The notes beneath the pieces are model-generated. The model had not been told where the DNA came from, did not search any database, and saw nothing but the letters and a program-made list of their open reading frames with translations. The translations under genes and the position numbers were made by a program. Source: Gordius sp. MW1 (lineage: Eukaryota; Nematomorpha; Gordioida; Gordea; Gordiidae). Taken from it: DNA of 64,000 bases. Shown here one piece after another: positions 42,401 through 48,924 of the stretch. The stretch covers positions 22,059,245 to 22,123,244 of the forward strand of contig OZ038528.1 in the NCBI GenBank assembly GCA_964036665.1, given 5' to 3'. How positions within the stretch are numbered: the stretch's first letter is position 1; every line of letters starts with the position of its first letter.

Positions 42401-43161
42401 TAGTTTTAATAGCGCAGTTTGATTAAGTTTAACTTAAGTGACGTGTAATTAGAGACCACAATCAACCAAGACTAATTTAACATTTTATAAAATTGGTAAA
42501 ATTCAGTACCAAATTGTCTATTTATATTTTTTGTTTTTTTATATTTTATTGTTTCCCAAGCATGTAAATTTTATTAACTAAAAAAAGCCATTGTTTTAAT
42601 GATTTGTCACTAACACAAAGCCCAAATTAATATTATAGTATGTTAAAAAATATAAAAAACCCATATCTATATATGTAAGCTATAGTTAATTTTAAAGAAC
42701 AAAATAAAAAAAGTGTTCCAAAACTATGTTAGAAATAATTTGGAATACTTGAGATAAATTAAAAATTTATAACTAATTATAACCCATAAAATTCATAGCA
42801 ATTAATAAAAATATTAATAGAATACATTGCCAAAATAGGCTTAATAGTTGAAAAGCATGTTTATGGTTCCAATTAAAAGACCCTCACATAGAATTTATAT
42901 TCCAAAATTTTAAGATACAAATTTTTTAATTTCATAATTAAAAAATCAAATTGTATAAACCCAAGCATAGAATGTATGCTACAAATATTTCAGTTAGCTA
43001 TTATAGACTTAGACATCCCAAAATGTTTTATTAATAAATTACCTTATTGTTTCCATTATAGAGTCAGAGGGGAGTTTATTGTTTATACTTTCATCCCAAT
43101 TGAAGGATATGTAGCCTTGGCCACAAGGACTTTTTAATCTTAAGGGTTTTATATCTTCCAT
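4220..43161 (-). CDS. DOT1L: DOT1L histone H3K79 methyltransferase with an ARID4-type Tudor module (complete coding region)
   Basis: Nucleosomal H3 Lys79 methyltransferase. Exons, high to low: 43161-43043, 30778-30704, 24748-24685, 21342-21205, 20789-20699, 20345-20188, 19984-19852, 19605-19537, 19408-19302, 18598-18563, 18438-18327, 17714-17326, 16616-16348, 15798-15429, 15118-15031, 14748-14633, 14124-13925, 13230-12986, 12507-12415, 11658-11459, 11111-10974, 10766-10651, 10551-9680, 9329-9238, 8988-8748, 8206-7920, 7373-7201, 6938-6682, 6414-4220. All borders are GT/AG, phases agree, and the total is 7443 bp (2480 aa), against about 1540 in human. Domain order: DOT1 fold 1-318 with SAM motif DLGSGIG (159-165), E184 and VNNFAF (238-243); Lys-rich linker; Tudor module about 660-765; LHQHTV near 902-907; coiled coil about 960-1070; AF9-motif-like segment near 1611-1619; His/Pro/Ser/Asn-rich tail. 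The catalytic residues I can check are intact. An acceptor-like AG directly before the ATG suggests an upstream non-coding exon. Exons 17-28 have weaker outside support. Confidence 0.92.
6682..9329 (-). CDS. DOT1L: DOT1L exons 24-28: disordered region with an AF9/ENL-binding-like motif
   Basis: Five exons (9329-9238, 8988-8748, 8206-7920, 7373-7201, 6938-6682) encode about residues 1400-1750, mostly Ser/Thr/Pro-rich. Exon 27 opens with VPEILVEFPIASITHE. In human DOT1L the AF9/ENL AHD-binding sites contain LPVSIPLASV; the V-x-[IF]-P-[LI]-A-S-[IV] core is kept here. This suggests the protein still recruits an AF9/ENL YEATS partner (inference). A MITE-1 copy sits in the intron between exons 25 and 26. 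Confidence 0.82.
8310..8477. mobile_element. MITE-1 copy (TA-flanked)
   Basis: Ends GTGTTGGAAAAACGGCTGGG and (inverted) TGTTGTAAAAACG; inner GTTTTGTTTGGTCGACC versus GGCCAAACAAAACCC. Flanked by TA on both sides. Lies in the intron between DOT1L exons 25 and 26. Confidence 0.75.
9680..14124 (-). CDS. DOT1L: DOT1L exons 17-23: linker, coiled coil and Q/N-rich region
   Basis: Exons 14124-13925, 13230-12986, 12507-12415, 11658-11459, 11111-10974, 10766-10651 and 10551-9680. Exon 18 holds SSLDLLHQHTVRS, matching the human DOT1L segment TALDALHAQTVSQT that lies between its catalytic and coiled-coil regions; this anchors the region as DOT1L. Exons 20-21 give about 112 charged residues with heptad character (for example QNNHQKLEDELIIERVK), placed like the human coiled coil that binds AF10/AF17. 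Exon 22 (REKLFALTGKDYYDPAG...) is compact and conserved-looking but unknown to me. Exon 23 is low-complexity. Confidence 0.82.
13555..13712. mobile_element. MITE-1 copy (TA-flanked)
   Basis: Starts GTGTTGTAAAAACGGCCGG, ends CAGCCGTTTTTACGAGAC, TA on both sides; arms GGTCAACCTTTGGTTTTAGTC and its inverse. Lies between DOT1L exons 17 and 18. Confidence 0.8.
14633..15798 (-). CDS. DOT1L: DOT1L exons 14-16: ARID4/RBBP1-type double Tudor module
   Basis: Exons 15798-15429, 15118-15031 and 14748-14633 encode residues about 587-778. From residue 660, TRVSVKG...SCQAIITKV...LKVRVRL, then LQGCLEVGSVV, IEKIWDNSVYTI, EGEVRVVRRS and STLDKL follow, in order and spacing, the N-terminal Tudor region of ARID4A/RBBP1 (pattern VSxK..CxAxI..V..KVxV, LxGxLxVGxxV, IxKxxDxSxYT, GxxRxxRR, xTLDxL). 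The RBBP1 fold is an interdigitated double Tudor reported to bind DNA. Phases match exon 13 (phase 2) and exon 17 (phase 0). ARID4's ARID and chromo-barrel domains are absent downstream. Human DOT1L has no Tudor domain here. Confidence 0.85.
14838..14890. repeat. Dispersed repeat A, copy 2
   Basis: ATGGCATAAAAATTAGAGTT and TTGATTTGCGGTTATCAC match the repeat at 8-52. Lies in the DOT1L intron before exon 16. Confidence 0.5.
15993..16126. mobile_element. MITE-1 copy (TA-flanked)
   Basis: GCGTTGTAAATGCGGCTGGG at the left and CCAGCCGTTTTTAGAACAT at the right, both next to TA. Lies between DOT1L exons 13 and 14. Confidence 0.75.
16348..18598 (-). CDS. DOT1L: DOT1L exons 10-13: end of catalytic domain and basic linker
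   Basis: Exons 18598-18563 (LQEYFDNKHINN), 18438-18327, 17714-17326 and 16616-16348. The first matches the human ILENYFSSLKNP segment after TIDR. The rest is a Ser/Pro/Lys-rich linker with clusters such as LGKKKG, QEKRR, AKKRAH and AAKKIRA, in the place of the human Lys-rich DNA-binding stretch needed for nucleosome binding. MITE-1 copies lie in the introns on both sides of exon 13. Confidence 0.85.
16722..16848. mobile_element. MITE-1 copy (TA-flanked)
   Basis: GTGTCGTGAAAACGGCAAGG at the left and CAGCCCTTTTTACAA at the right, TA on both sides. Lies between DOT1L exons 12 and 13. Confidence 0.7.
18696..18775. repeat. Dispersed repeat C, copy 1
   Basis: AGATAGACTGCTCATCAACT, TTTTTCCGCCATTTTGAA and TGTGCACAAATAAGG recur at 22996-23080 in the same order. 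No clear ends. Confidence 0.55.
19302..21342 (-). CDS. DOT1L: DOT1L exons 4-9: methyltransferase core
   Basis: Exons 21342-21205, 20789-20699, 20345-20188, 19984-19852, 19605-19537 and 19408-19302. Visible motifs are KGTSMVCGNPIASHDLL, TYGETNYEQV, SAM motif I FIDLGSGIGHIVLQVAA, GIEKES (acidic ribose contact, human E186), MDKEFKGLMKWFGKK, GDFLDAQ, VIFVNNFAF (human N241 site), RIISTYPF, FSWTPNPVPYYIQTIDR. All line up with human DOT1L with few gaps, and the numbering is within about two residues of human. Nothing suggests loss of activity. Confidence 0.95.
22398..22553. mobile_element. MITE-2 copy
   Basis: CATGGGCGTAGCCAG at the left and TTGGCTACGCCCATG at the right; inner GGGGCAAAATGAT, TTTTAGCCATAATTTTAATA, then a C8 run. 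Confidence 0.85.
22996..23080. repeat. Dispersed repeat C, copy 2
   Basis: Same blocks as the copy at 18696-18775, about 80 percent alike by eye, in DOT1L intron 3. Confidence 0.55.
23400..23418. repeat. (CT)n microsatellite
   Basis: Nine to ten CT units in DOT1L intron 3. Confidence 0.85.
24685..24748 (-). CDS. DOT1L: DOT1L exon 3
   Basis: A 64-bp exon encoding YADMQALCDRFNHVIDTFLSM, matching human [21 protein letters not shown]. Acceptor AG at 24750-24749, donor GT at 24684-24683, incoming phase 2, outgoing phase 0. Confidence 0.93.
24812..24850. mobile_element. MITE-1 fragment
   Basis: Only a left end (GTGTTGTAAAAAGAGTTGG) remains, just upstream of DOT1L exon 3. Confidence 0.45.
24982..25155. 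mobile_element. MITE-2 copy with G11 and G14 runs
   Basis: CATAGGCGTAGCCAGG to TAGATACGCCCATG. G runs at 25010-25020 and 25104-25117. Confidence 0.8.
26042..26485. mobile_element. Foldback element with arms of about 120 bp
   Basis: The left arm 26042-26165 begins CGCGTTCGTGATGACGCGCG; the right arm about 26366-26485 ends CGCGTCATCACGAACGCG. The inner parts also pair (AAGCGAAGTGAATTTTTGG with CCAAAAATTCACTTCGCTT, and TGATATATGA blocks). The loop is about 200 bp and has no ORF of note. Confidence 0.75.
26490..26549. mobile_element. MITE-1 short copy
   Basis: GTGTTGTAAAAACGGGTGGG to CAAAACCCGGCCACTA; an internally deleted copy directly abutting the foldback element at 26042-26485. Confidence 0.65.
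27682..27846. mobile_element. MITE-2 copy
   Basis: CATGGGCGTAGCCAGG to CCTGGCTACGCCCATG, perfect 16-bp inverted ends. Confidence 0.85.
28121..29480. mobile_element. PIF/Harbinger-like DNA element (non-autonomous)
   Basis: Left end GGGTGCGTCTTAATACGCGC and inverted right end GGCTACGTCTTAATACGCGC, about 22 bp with two mismatches, flanked by TTA at 28118-28120 and 29481-29483. A TTA target site and GGG/GGC ends fit PIF/Harbinger. A second ACGCGTCTTAATACG sits inside near 28190. One 89-aa ORF (28533-28802, +) starts FLDSLLQDFKALSDPNK, which vaguely recalls the BESS motif of Harbinger accessory (MADF/Myb-like) proteins; this is weak. No transposase is present. Confidence 0.65.
29023..29383. repeat. 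Minisatellite of 60-75 bp units
   Basis: About 5.5 units begin CTAAACTTGACAATCCTAAA at 29023, 29099, 29161, about 29221, 29291 and 29353. Longer units carry an extra GTAGACAATAAAATGTA. It lies inside the Harbinger-like element. Confidence 0.85.
30704..30778 (-). CDS. DOT1L: DOT1L exon 2
   Basis: A 75-bp exon reading RWVCKEVPVLKSIIDIKVI and then RQIDRSN, matching human [26 protein letters not shown] in the N-terminal helical part of the DOT1 domain. Acceptor AG at 30780-30779, donor GT at 30703-30702. Confidence 0.92.
31010..31312. mobile_element. pogo/Tigger-like MITE
   Basis: CAGTCAAAACCGTTTAAT at the left and, inverted, CAGTCGAAACTTTTGAAT at the right; TA at 31008-31009 and 31313-31314. 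CAGTC ends with TA targets fit the pogo branch of Tc1/mariner. Inner CGCGATTAA motifs repeat. 303 bp, no ORF. Confidence 0.65.
31780..32027. mobile_element. MITE-1 copy, long
   Basis: GTGTTGTAAAATGGCAGGG at the left, AACAAAACCTGGCCATCATT at the right, TA on both sides. Extra unrelated sequence near 31870-31980 makes it longer than other copies. Confidence 0.65.
32671..32696 (+). repeat. G26 homopolymer
   Basis: Twenty-six consecutive G after CTTTTTTTAT. Other G runs of 12 or more: 11320-11332, 20164-20175, 33049-33060, 33819-33833, 36931-36942, 50452-50470. Confidence 0.85.
33391..33520. mobile_element. MITE-1 copy, left end lost
   Basis: The right half ACCAAACAAAAAACCGAGCC plus GTTTTTACAAC is clear. 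The left end is degraded. Confidence 0.5.
33969..34142. mobile_element. MITE-2 copy
   Basis: ACAGGCGTAGCCGAGG to GCTGGCTACGCCCATG with an inner G-run and TTGCCTCCCTCTAATTACAA at the right. Confidence 0.75.
34588..34785. mobile_element. MITE-1 copy (TA-flanked)
   Basis: GTGTTGTAAAAACGATTGGG at the left and CAGCCGGTTTTCCAACGC at the right, TA on both sides. The middle carries repeated GTCGAC/GACCAA palindromic pieces. Confidence 0.75.
38028..39627 (+). mobile_element. piggyBac element with transposase core deleted
   Basis: Target sites TTAA at 38024-38027 and 39628-39631. Ends CCCTCCGTACGC at the left and, inverted, CCCTTCATTCACC at the right. Subterminal GGGTCAATATGACCC (left) and GGGTCTATATGACCC (right), plus CGTTCGGATTTTTGGGTC-like blocks, are piggyBac-style internal inverted repeats. 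The coding remnant is described separately. It lies in DOT1L intron 1. Confidence 0.75.
38454..38924 (+). pseudogene. Broken piggyBac transposase: N-terminus plus cysteine-rich C-terminus
   Basis: The ATG at 38454 opens an acidic N-terminal piece (MESFKISDIFEDSDWGS, later LESDTDD) that stops at about 38587. From about 38620 a piece reading FLKELALELIKPFLIDRL matches the conserved end of piggyBac transposases. After a C10 run (38772-38781), which shifts the frame, comes RCKLC..., CAIC, YICKTH, CLHC: the C-terminal Cys-rich zinc domain, ending at TAA 38922-38924. The DDD catalytic core, normally hundreds of residues, is missing, so it is non-functional. Confidence 0.75.
39847..39929. mobile_element. 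MITE-1 short copy (TA-flanked)
   Basis: GTGTTGTAAAAACGGATGGG, a compact TTTGGTCGAC / GTCGACCAAA stem, and TA on both sides. It looks like a minimal foldback form of the family. Confidence 0.7.
41035..41130. mobile_element. MITE-2 half copy
   Basis: Right end CTTGGCTACGCTGATG with the inner AATGGCTAAAATTAAAAAAT / CATTTTGCC block. The left end is lost. Confidence 0.5.
41751..41932. mobile_element. MITE-1 copy, left end worn
   Basis: Inner arm GGGTTTTGTTTGGTCGACC at the left and GTCGACCAAACAACACCCAG plus CCGTTTTTTAAAACAC at the right. Confidence 0.65.
43043..43161 (-). CDS. DOT1L: DOT1L exon 1 (start codon)
   Basis: ATG at 43161-43159. MEDIKPLRLKSP aligns with human MGEKLELRLKSP, and METIR with human IETIRW, so this is the true N-terminus. 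Sequence between these anchors diverges (no HHDAAHE equivalent). The donor GT is at 43042-43041 with phase 2, fitting exon 2. TTTCAG stands directly before the ATG, so translation probably starts at the first base of this exon after an unseen 5' UTR exon. Confidence 0.9.
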
Positions 43162-43920
43162 CTGAAAGAATTGAATAAGGTATTTTCTAAGGAATCCACT
43201 TGTCCAAGAATATGATATTTTTTATTAATTATTTACATCTAATAACGCTTTTATGATATTACTATAATACAAAAAAGAATGAGACATTTTATTGCGTAAA
43301 ATCGTATATTAACCTTTTAACTCGGATCGATTTTAAGATTTAATTTAAAAATTAGAACGCTATTTAATCAAACTATATATATATTAAAAATAAACATGTT
43401 AACTATACGTTTTTATAACATAATTCTATAAATAATTATAGCTTATTAATATAAAGTAGTTTATAAACTTTGTATTTTTCTTAATTTAGGTTATTCGTTG
43501 TGATTAATATAAATAAGGCTATCTATCGCGAAAAAGTACATTAAATGTAATAAATAACAAAGATATAGGATTTGTATTAAGTGTAGCTTGTTATTTATAT
43601 GCGCGATATTGTATTATGGCTGCACTATAAACAATAATACCTTTTTAGGTTTTCTACAAAATATAAAGCTGTCAAAGTTAATATATAAACTTTACATTAA
43701 GAATAATAAGTTTAATGGCAATTTTGAGCTATAAGTAAATACTAGAATTATTATAACAATAGGGATTAAGTAAATAATTAAATAATAATAAATTTAGAAA
43801 TAAGAATTATACTGTCAGAAATGGATTATAATAGCCAATTTCTACTTGCTTGAAAACCGAGAATTACTTAATTCCTGACAATATATCCTTCATGTTTATT
43901 TTAGCCTATATCTCCTTATA
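43162..43920. other. Region upstream of DOT1L exon 1
   Basis: AT-rich. No TATA box, CpG-rich block or 5' UTR exon that I can support. It may be an intron after a non-coding first exon. Confidence 0.35.
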
Positions 43921-44544
43921 TCCATAGACTAATAAAACCATAGACTGCCAAACAGCGATAATTTTTCAGCAAGTATAGAAAGCGCCATTTTGAGGAAAAT
44001 TGTAACCAAACCATAGAACTCAACATAACTTACTATTCCATTTTACTCATTTCTTAACTTATCTGAGAAAAAGAAGGAGGATAAATACAAATACCTAAAC
44101 AATATTATTTTCGTACCAGTAGTAGCTACGACCCTCTGTAACTTAGGTCCCGAGGGCAGCCAATTCCTAAAACAAATTTCAAAATATATAACCTCCATTA
44201 CTCACGATCCCAAAGAATACTTTTTTATCAGGCAAAAAATCACAATGGAAATCGTTAAATCCAACACAATTTCCATACACAGATCAATGCCATCCGTTTA
44301 GTTATAGCGCGTTTTTATATTTTATATTCGTGTAATATCATAATTATAATTATTTGTTTCTGAATAAAACTTTTAATCCACTTAAGCTAATAGTTTTTAT
44401 TTATTTTCTTAGATATTATATCGTGGAGAAGTAAAAATATACCTGTTGATGGATATTTCCTTCAAGATGGCACCTTTTATAGTGTCTGATTATTTTAATA
44501 GTAAAAATCAGCTGTTCGGTAGTCTATGGTTTTATTAGTCTATG
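43921..44544. mobile_element. TIR element upstream of DOT1L
   Basis: CCATAGACTAATAAAACC (then ATAGACTGCCAAACAGC) at the left and its inverse ending GGTTTTATTAGTCTATG at the right, arms of about 45 bp. Flanked by CTTATA at 43915-43920 and 44545-44550. No ORF. Contains a reversed stem-loop cassette. Confidence 0.7.
44232..44305 (-). repeat. Stem-loop cassette, copy 2
   Basis: On the minus strand: GGATGGCATTGATCTGTG, TGGAAATTGTGTTGGATTT, AACGATTTCCATTGTGATTT. Near-identical to 1300-1372, with further similarity (AACGCG and AAACAAATAAT blocks) for about another 80 bp. Confidence 0.65.
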
Positions 44545-45359
44545 CTTATACCTAAAAATAGACTAACTTATATTTAAGCAGTTTCTTTAACATAATACCT
44601 ATAACTGGCACATTGGTATAGTTGAATTTTAGTCAATAGTTCAATTTGAAACAGATAGCAAGAGTGAATTTATATAAATAAACATTGCAAAAGGAGATTA
44701 TTTGAGCCATGGAAAGATAGAAACAAATTTTTGTCATAGTTAAGTTTGTATTCTAAGATTATTGTAATATTAGCTTTTAAAATATTTAAGAGTAATATGC
44801 GCGATATGTTCTAATCCTAGTTTATATTATATAGTTTTTAATATAGGCTGCAAATAAACATGTTCTAATACAAAATAGAACTAATAAATTTAGAGTTGAC
44901 CCTAAATGGTTGGCGATGTGCGGAATCCTTACATAAACATTATATTGATAAATAATCTTCTGAATATTATTAAATATCAATATTGCTTCCCACGAAAAAA
45001 AGCCAAGTTTAAGTTTATATTAATTCTTTTTCCTCTTATTTTATTGACATAGTTTTTTTCTTATAATGTCTTATTTTAAGGACTTTTACTATACATTGTC
45101 GATTTTGTCTTAGGATCTTACTAACATAATTTGTGAAGCAATTTTTAGTGATTTAATTTTCAAATATTTTGTAGGCACGCAATTTATTCGGACATAGAAC
45201 GACTAGTCTAAAATTAATTAAGAATTTATAATTGCTAGTTTTATTGATTAATGCATTTAGCACATCTTGCGTATGTATATAATGTGCTAATATATATGCG
45301 AATAAAAGAACGTATTTAAATAGTAAATTTAAAGCAAGCAGCGGGCAAAGGGTTTATTT

Positions 45360-48014
45360 TTTCTAACCTTTACCAAGCCTTTACGCCTATCAGAGGCAAA
45401 AAAAACCATTTAACAATATCTCCTAACAGTTATTTCCATGACAATCCAACTGTTGAATACCAAACATCAAAATAGCTGCCATTTTACTCTACTACAGGTT
45501 TATCCCAAATATCCATAATCCTTCTACATGAACAACACAAACTCCACAACCCAAACCGGAATCTGCCCAGTCTGCTACAGGTTAGCTTCAATTACCCTCT
45601 CTAATTTGATTTACGTTCACGGTCCTTTAAAACAGAGGTTCCCAGGCTCTGGAAAACATCCAGCAGCTACAGTCCCCAAGAGGTCTACCTCTACTCACAA
45701 CCATTTATTGCATAATACCTACTCCCCGCTCGAAACCACCACCACCAATACATATTCAGACATTCCTCATTCTCCTGTTAACAGGATTCTAAAACATCCC
45801 TAAAGGTGCCAGACATCAAGTTCTAATTGCCCTTACTGATGCCATCTCAAACCTCTCTAAGGACCCAAGCAGCAACCTCCATTGGGCCAACCTTTTTCAA
45901 TTTACTTCCAGTGTCCTTTCAATACCACCATCAAATTACAAAGGTACCCTCTCAAATTGGGTTAAACAAAACTCAGCAAAATGGGACGTTTCATCACCCC
46001 CCATTATCCTCGAGCCACACATCCATAAGATTATATCAGTTCAACAAAGAGCCAAACGGGTTTCCTCAAAACTCAACCACTTTGACATCCAGGGTGCGCT
46101 TCGCCTGGCCAATTCAGACTGCAAAATTTCCCCAGACACTCAAGAAACCTTCCAATCTTTACAAACTAAACACCCTGAAAGAAATTGCTCCCAATTTCCC
46201 CCTACAATCAACTCCCCCTTCAAGGACTTCACATCGCCCGAAATTCTCGAGGCTATCGGTTCTTTTAAAAAATCCTCAGTAGGTTCTGGTTTAGACGGCT
46301 TCCGTGCTTCACATTTAATAGAATAACAAGACCTCACATTGACAAGTCTGGCCACTTCACATCCACCCTAGCAACCTTCCTTAACCAGGTTATTAAAGGC
46401 TTAGTACCTGACGCGATCTCTCCCTATTTTTTTGGGGCCACCTTAATATCTCTTACCAAACCTGATAATGGCCTTCGTCCAATTGCCATGGGTTCAATTT
46501 TTAGACGCATATGCTGCAAACTTATCATTGCACGAGTAAAATCCGACATTGCAGATCAATTAGCTCCTATCCAACTAGGTTTGGGAACCAAGGGTGGTTG
46601 TGAAATCGCCTCTCACGCTGTTCGCATAGCCCTAGCCCATCCCGACCATTCGATCCTAGCTAAGATTGATTTCAAAAACGCATTTAACTCGATCTACAGG
46701 TGACACTTCTTAACCGAGGCTTACAAATCTCTTCCCGAGTACTCCATTTTCCTTAACGCATGCTACGCTCCTACTTCCATGCTCAACTTTAATTCCAAAA
46801 TAATTGCATCGAGTGACGGCATTCAACAAGGAAACCCGCTAGGCCCCCTACTATTCTGCCTAGGTATAAAATCCCTGACTGAAGACCTAGCCTCTAAATA
46901 TAATCTATCACTCAACTTGTGGTACCTAGAAGATTGTACCATCAAGGGAAATGCCGAAGACGTCAAAGAAGCCCTCTCTTATCTTGAAGTCGAGGCTTCA
47001 AAAATTGGTCTCCATCTAAATCATAGCAAGACCGAGGTTTGCAAAAACACTACTGACTCTTTAAGCCTAGACCCATACTTTGACGCTTTCAAACATATTC
47101 ACCCTAAAGAACTAACGCACTTAGGATCTCCCGTAAGTGGCTCACACCCTTGTAACAAGTCATTAACAGAGACAATACAAAAACTAGTAGAAATCAAACC
47201 CCTCCTTTCTTACTTGCCAGCCCACCAGGCTTTCTTTTTAATTAATAACTGCTATTCTTTACCTAAGATAAATCATATCTTCAGGTCATCCACCTCATTT
47301 TTAAATCCTAATGCTCTATCTATATTCGACCAAAAACTCAAAGGTGTAGTCGAGGAAATCACAAACCTTTCTTTTACAGGGTCCCAATGGAAACAAGCGT
47401 GTCTCCCCACAAAATATGGTGGTTTGGGCCTGAGATCACCCCCTCTAGTAGCTTTGTCGGCCTTCATCTCGAGTCGACTTTCAGCCAAACCAATCATCGA
47501 TAAAATAATCGATCAAACAGATCCCTTTACCCAAATCGCTCTCGACAGGAGCTCTTTGTCCGACCCTAACACTCCATTCCTTACCATAAACTCTCAAAAA
47601 AGTTGGAACACTCCTCTCTACGACCATGCCCTTAAAACTCTTATATCAGCTTTAAGAAGTTTTGCATGAAGGTCCGGCCACGAGTGGTTGGAGGCCATCC
47701 CAAGTTGGACCCATGACCTTCAACTCTCCAACAACGAGTTCAGGATCGCAACGGGGCTCCGCCTAGGTTGTGATATAGTTGCCCCCCATCAATGCAACTT
47801 ATGTGGCTCATCTGTAGGTACAAAAGGTCATCACGGCCTACATTGCAAATTTAATAAGGCCAGATTTTTACGTCACACATCTCAGAAAATCGGAATTATA
47901 ATTTGTCATTTCAACGCGATCGCAATTTTTGAATGTTTACCTCGCATATAATTTTTGTAGTAGTATATAGTTTCATTTAATAAAAGATATTATTAGCAAA
48001 AAAAAAAAAAAAAC
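45360..48014 (+). mobile_element. Decayed zinc-finger LINE (non-LTR retrotransposon)
   Basis: Pieces in order: zinc-finger-like CPVCYR...H...FPGSGKHP (45528 on), the RILKH segment (about 45780), the SVGSGLDGFRASHL segment (about 46270), RT block IAMGSIFRRICCKL and QLGLGTKGGCEIASHAV, motif A KIDFKNAFNS (46665), IQQGNPLGPLLFCL (46820), motif C as WYLEDCT (46920), and a C-terminal CNLCGSSVGTKGHHGLHC finger (47790). No endonuclease of the APE type is seen, as in the R2/NeSL-type LINEs. AATAAA at 47979-47984 and A17 at 47998-48014 mark the 3' end. Frameshifts, stops and YLED in place of YxDD show that it is dead. Confidence 0.85.
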
Positions 48015-48793
48015 TATTCGATTCACACATTAATGGCATTTATAAGAAATTTATCAATATTGGTTTCCTTCGAATAATTTTTCTGGCAATATGGTATTAC
48101 ATTAACTCTTAGATGTAAATGCAGACAAATGAGAAACTTGAAAAGCAATAGATTAAAAAAAACTCAGGAAATGTTAAGCCGGAATTATTTCTCTGGCTCT
48201 ACTCCATCCTCCCACTCCCATCCATGATTTCGAGTACACTTGGATCCGCTCAGAGCCCATTTTTTCTAGATATCCCAATTTCCACTATGCTTTTATCTTA
48301 TCTAAGGACTAATTTGGGATATATACCTTTTAAATTACTTTCTTTAAGTAAATGCTGTAAATTTTCAGAGTAATTTAACATGCATGTAGTTTTATCTGCA
48401 TTTAGAAATATTAAATTACACTCATAAACCGCTATGACATTATTTATAAAAACTATTATATAATAATCTTCTGTATTCAGAGATGAGTTTACAATTAAAT
48501 ATGAATGTTCCTTCGCCAAGCTTAGTGAAATCTATAGTATTTTAAAAATACTAAACACTTGCATATTTTTTTTATTAATCTATTCATAACTTTGTAAAAC
48601 AAATTAATGCTACTATAGGTAATTTAGAATTGTAACTTATGAAAGTATCAAATAAAATATGGTTAGAAAGATTTTTGTGATAGATAAATATATTATTCTT
48701 TTATCCGTTTTTATTTAAAACGTTATTAAATCTTAAGCACTGCAAGAAAATCAAGAGGCTTAGCCTCATCTTGTATGTTTGCTTAATTCCATC

Positions 48794-48799
48794 TTTATT
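48794..48799 (-). terminator. Candidate poly-A signal of the TGF-beta ligand gene
   Basis: Minus-strand AATAAA 126 bp after the stop codon. Confidence 0.4.
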
Positions 48800-48924
48800 A
48801 CGCGTCAAATTATGGACAATTGATATTTGGCTACAAGCCCAAAATAAGAAATACTATACATGGAGTGGAGTGGTTTTCAAGCATTAGTAAATGACTCGAA
48901 TTAAGTTAACAGAGATTGCATTTT

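Larger units (their letters stand above)
30779..43042 (-). other. DOT1L intron 1 (contents)
   Basis: About 12.3 kb, the longest intron. It holds the pogo-like element, a G26 run, several MITE-1 copies, one full MITE-2 copy and one half copy, and the piggyBac remnant. Between 34.8-38.0 kb and 39.9-41.7 kb I see only AT-rich sequence, G runs (36931-36942) and (TCAC)n near 40.7 kb. Confidence 0.6.

Noticed and set aside
46779..47669. 296-aa ORF as a host gene
   Set aside because: It is the reverse transcriptase part of the LINE at 45360-48014.
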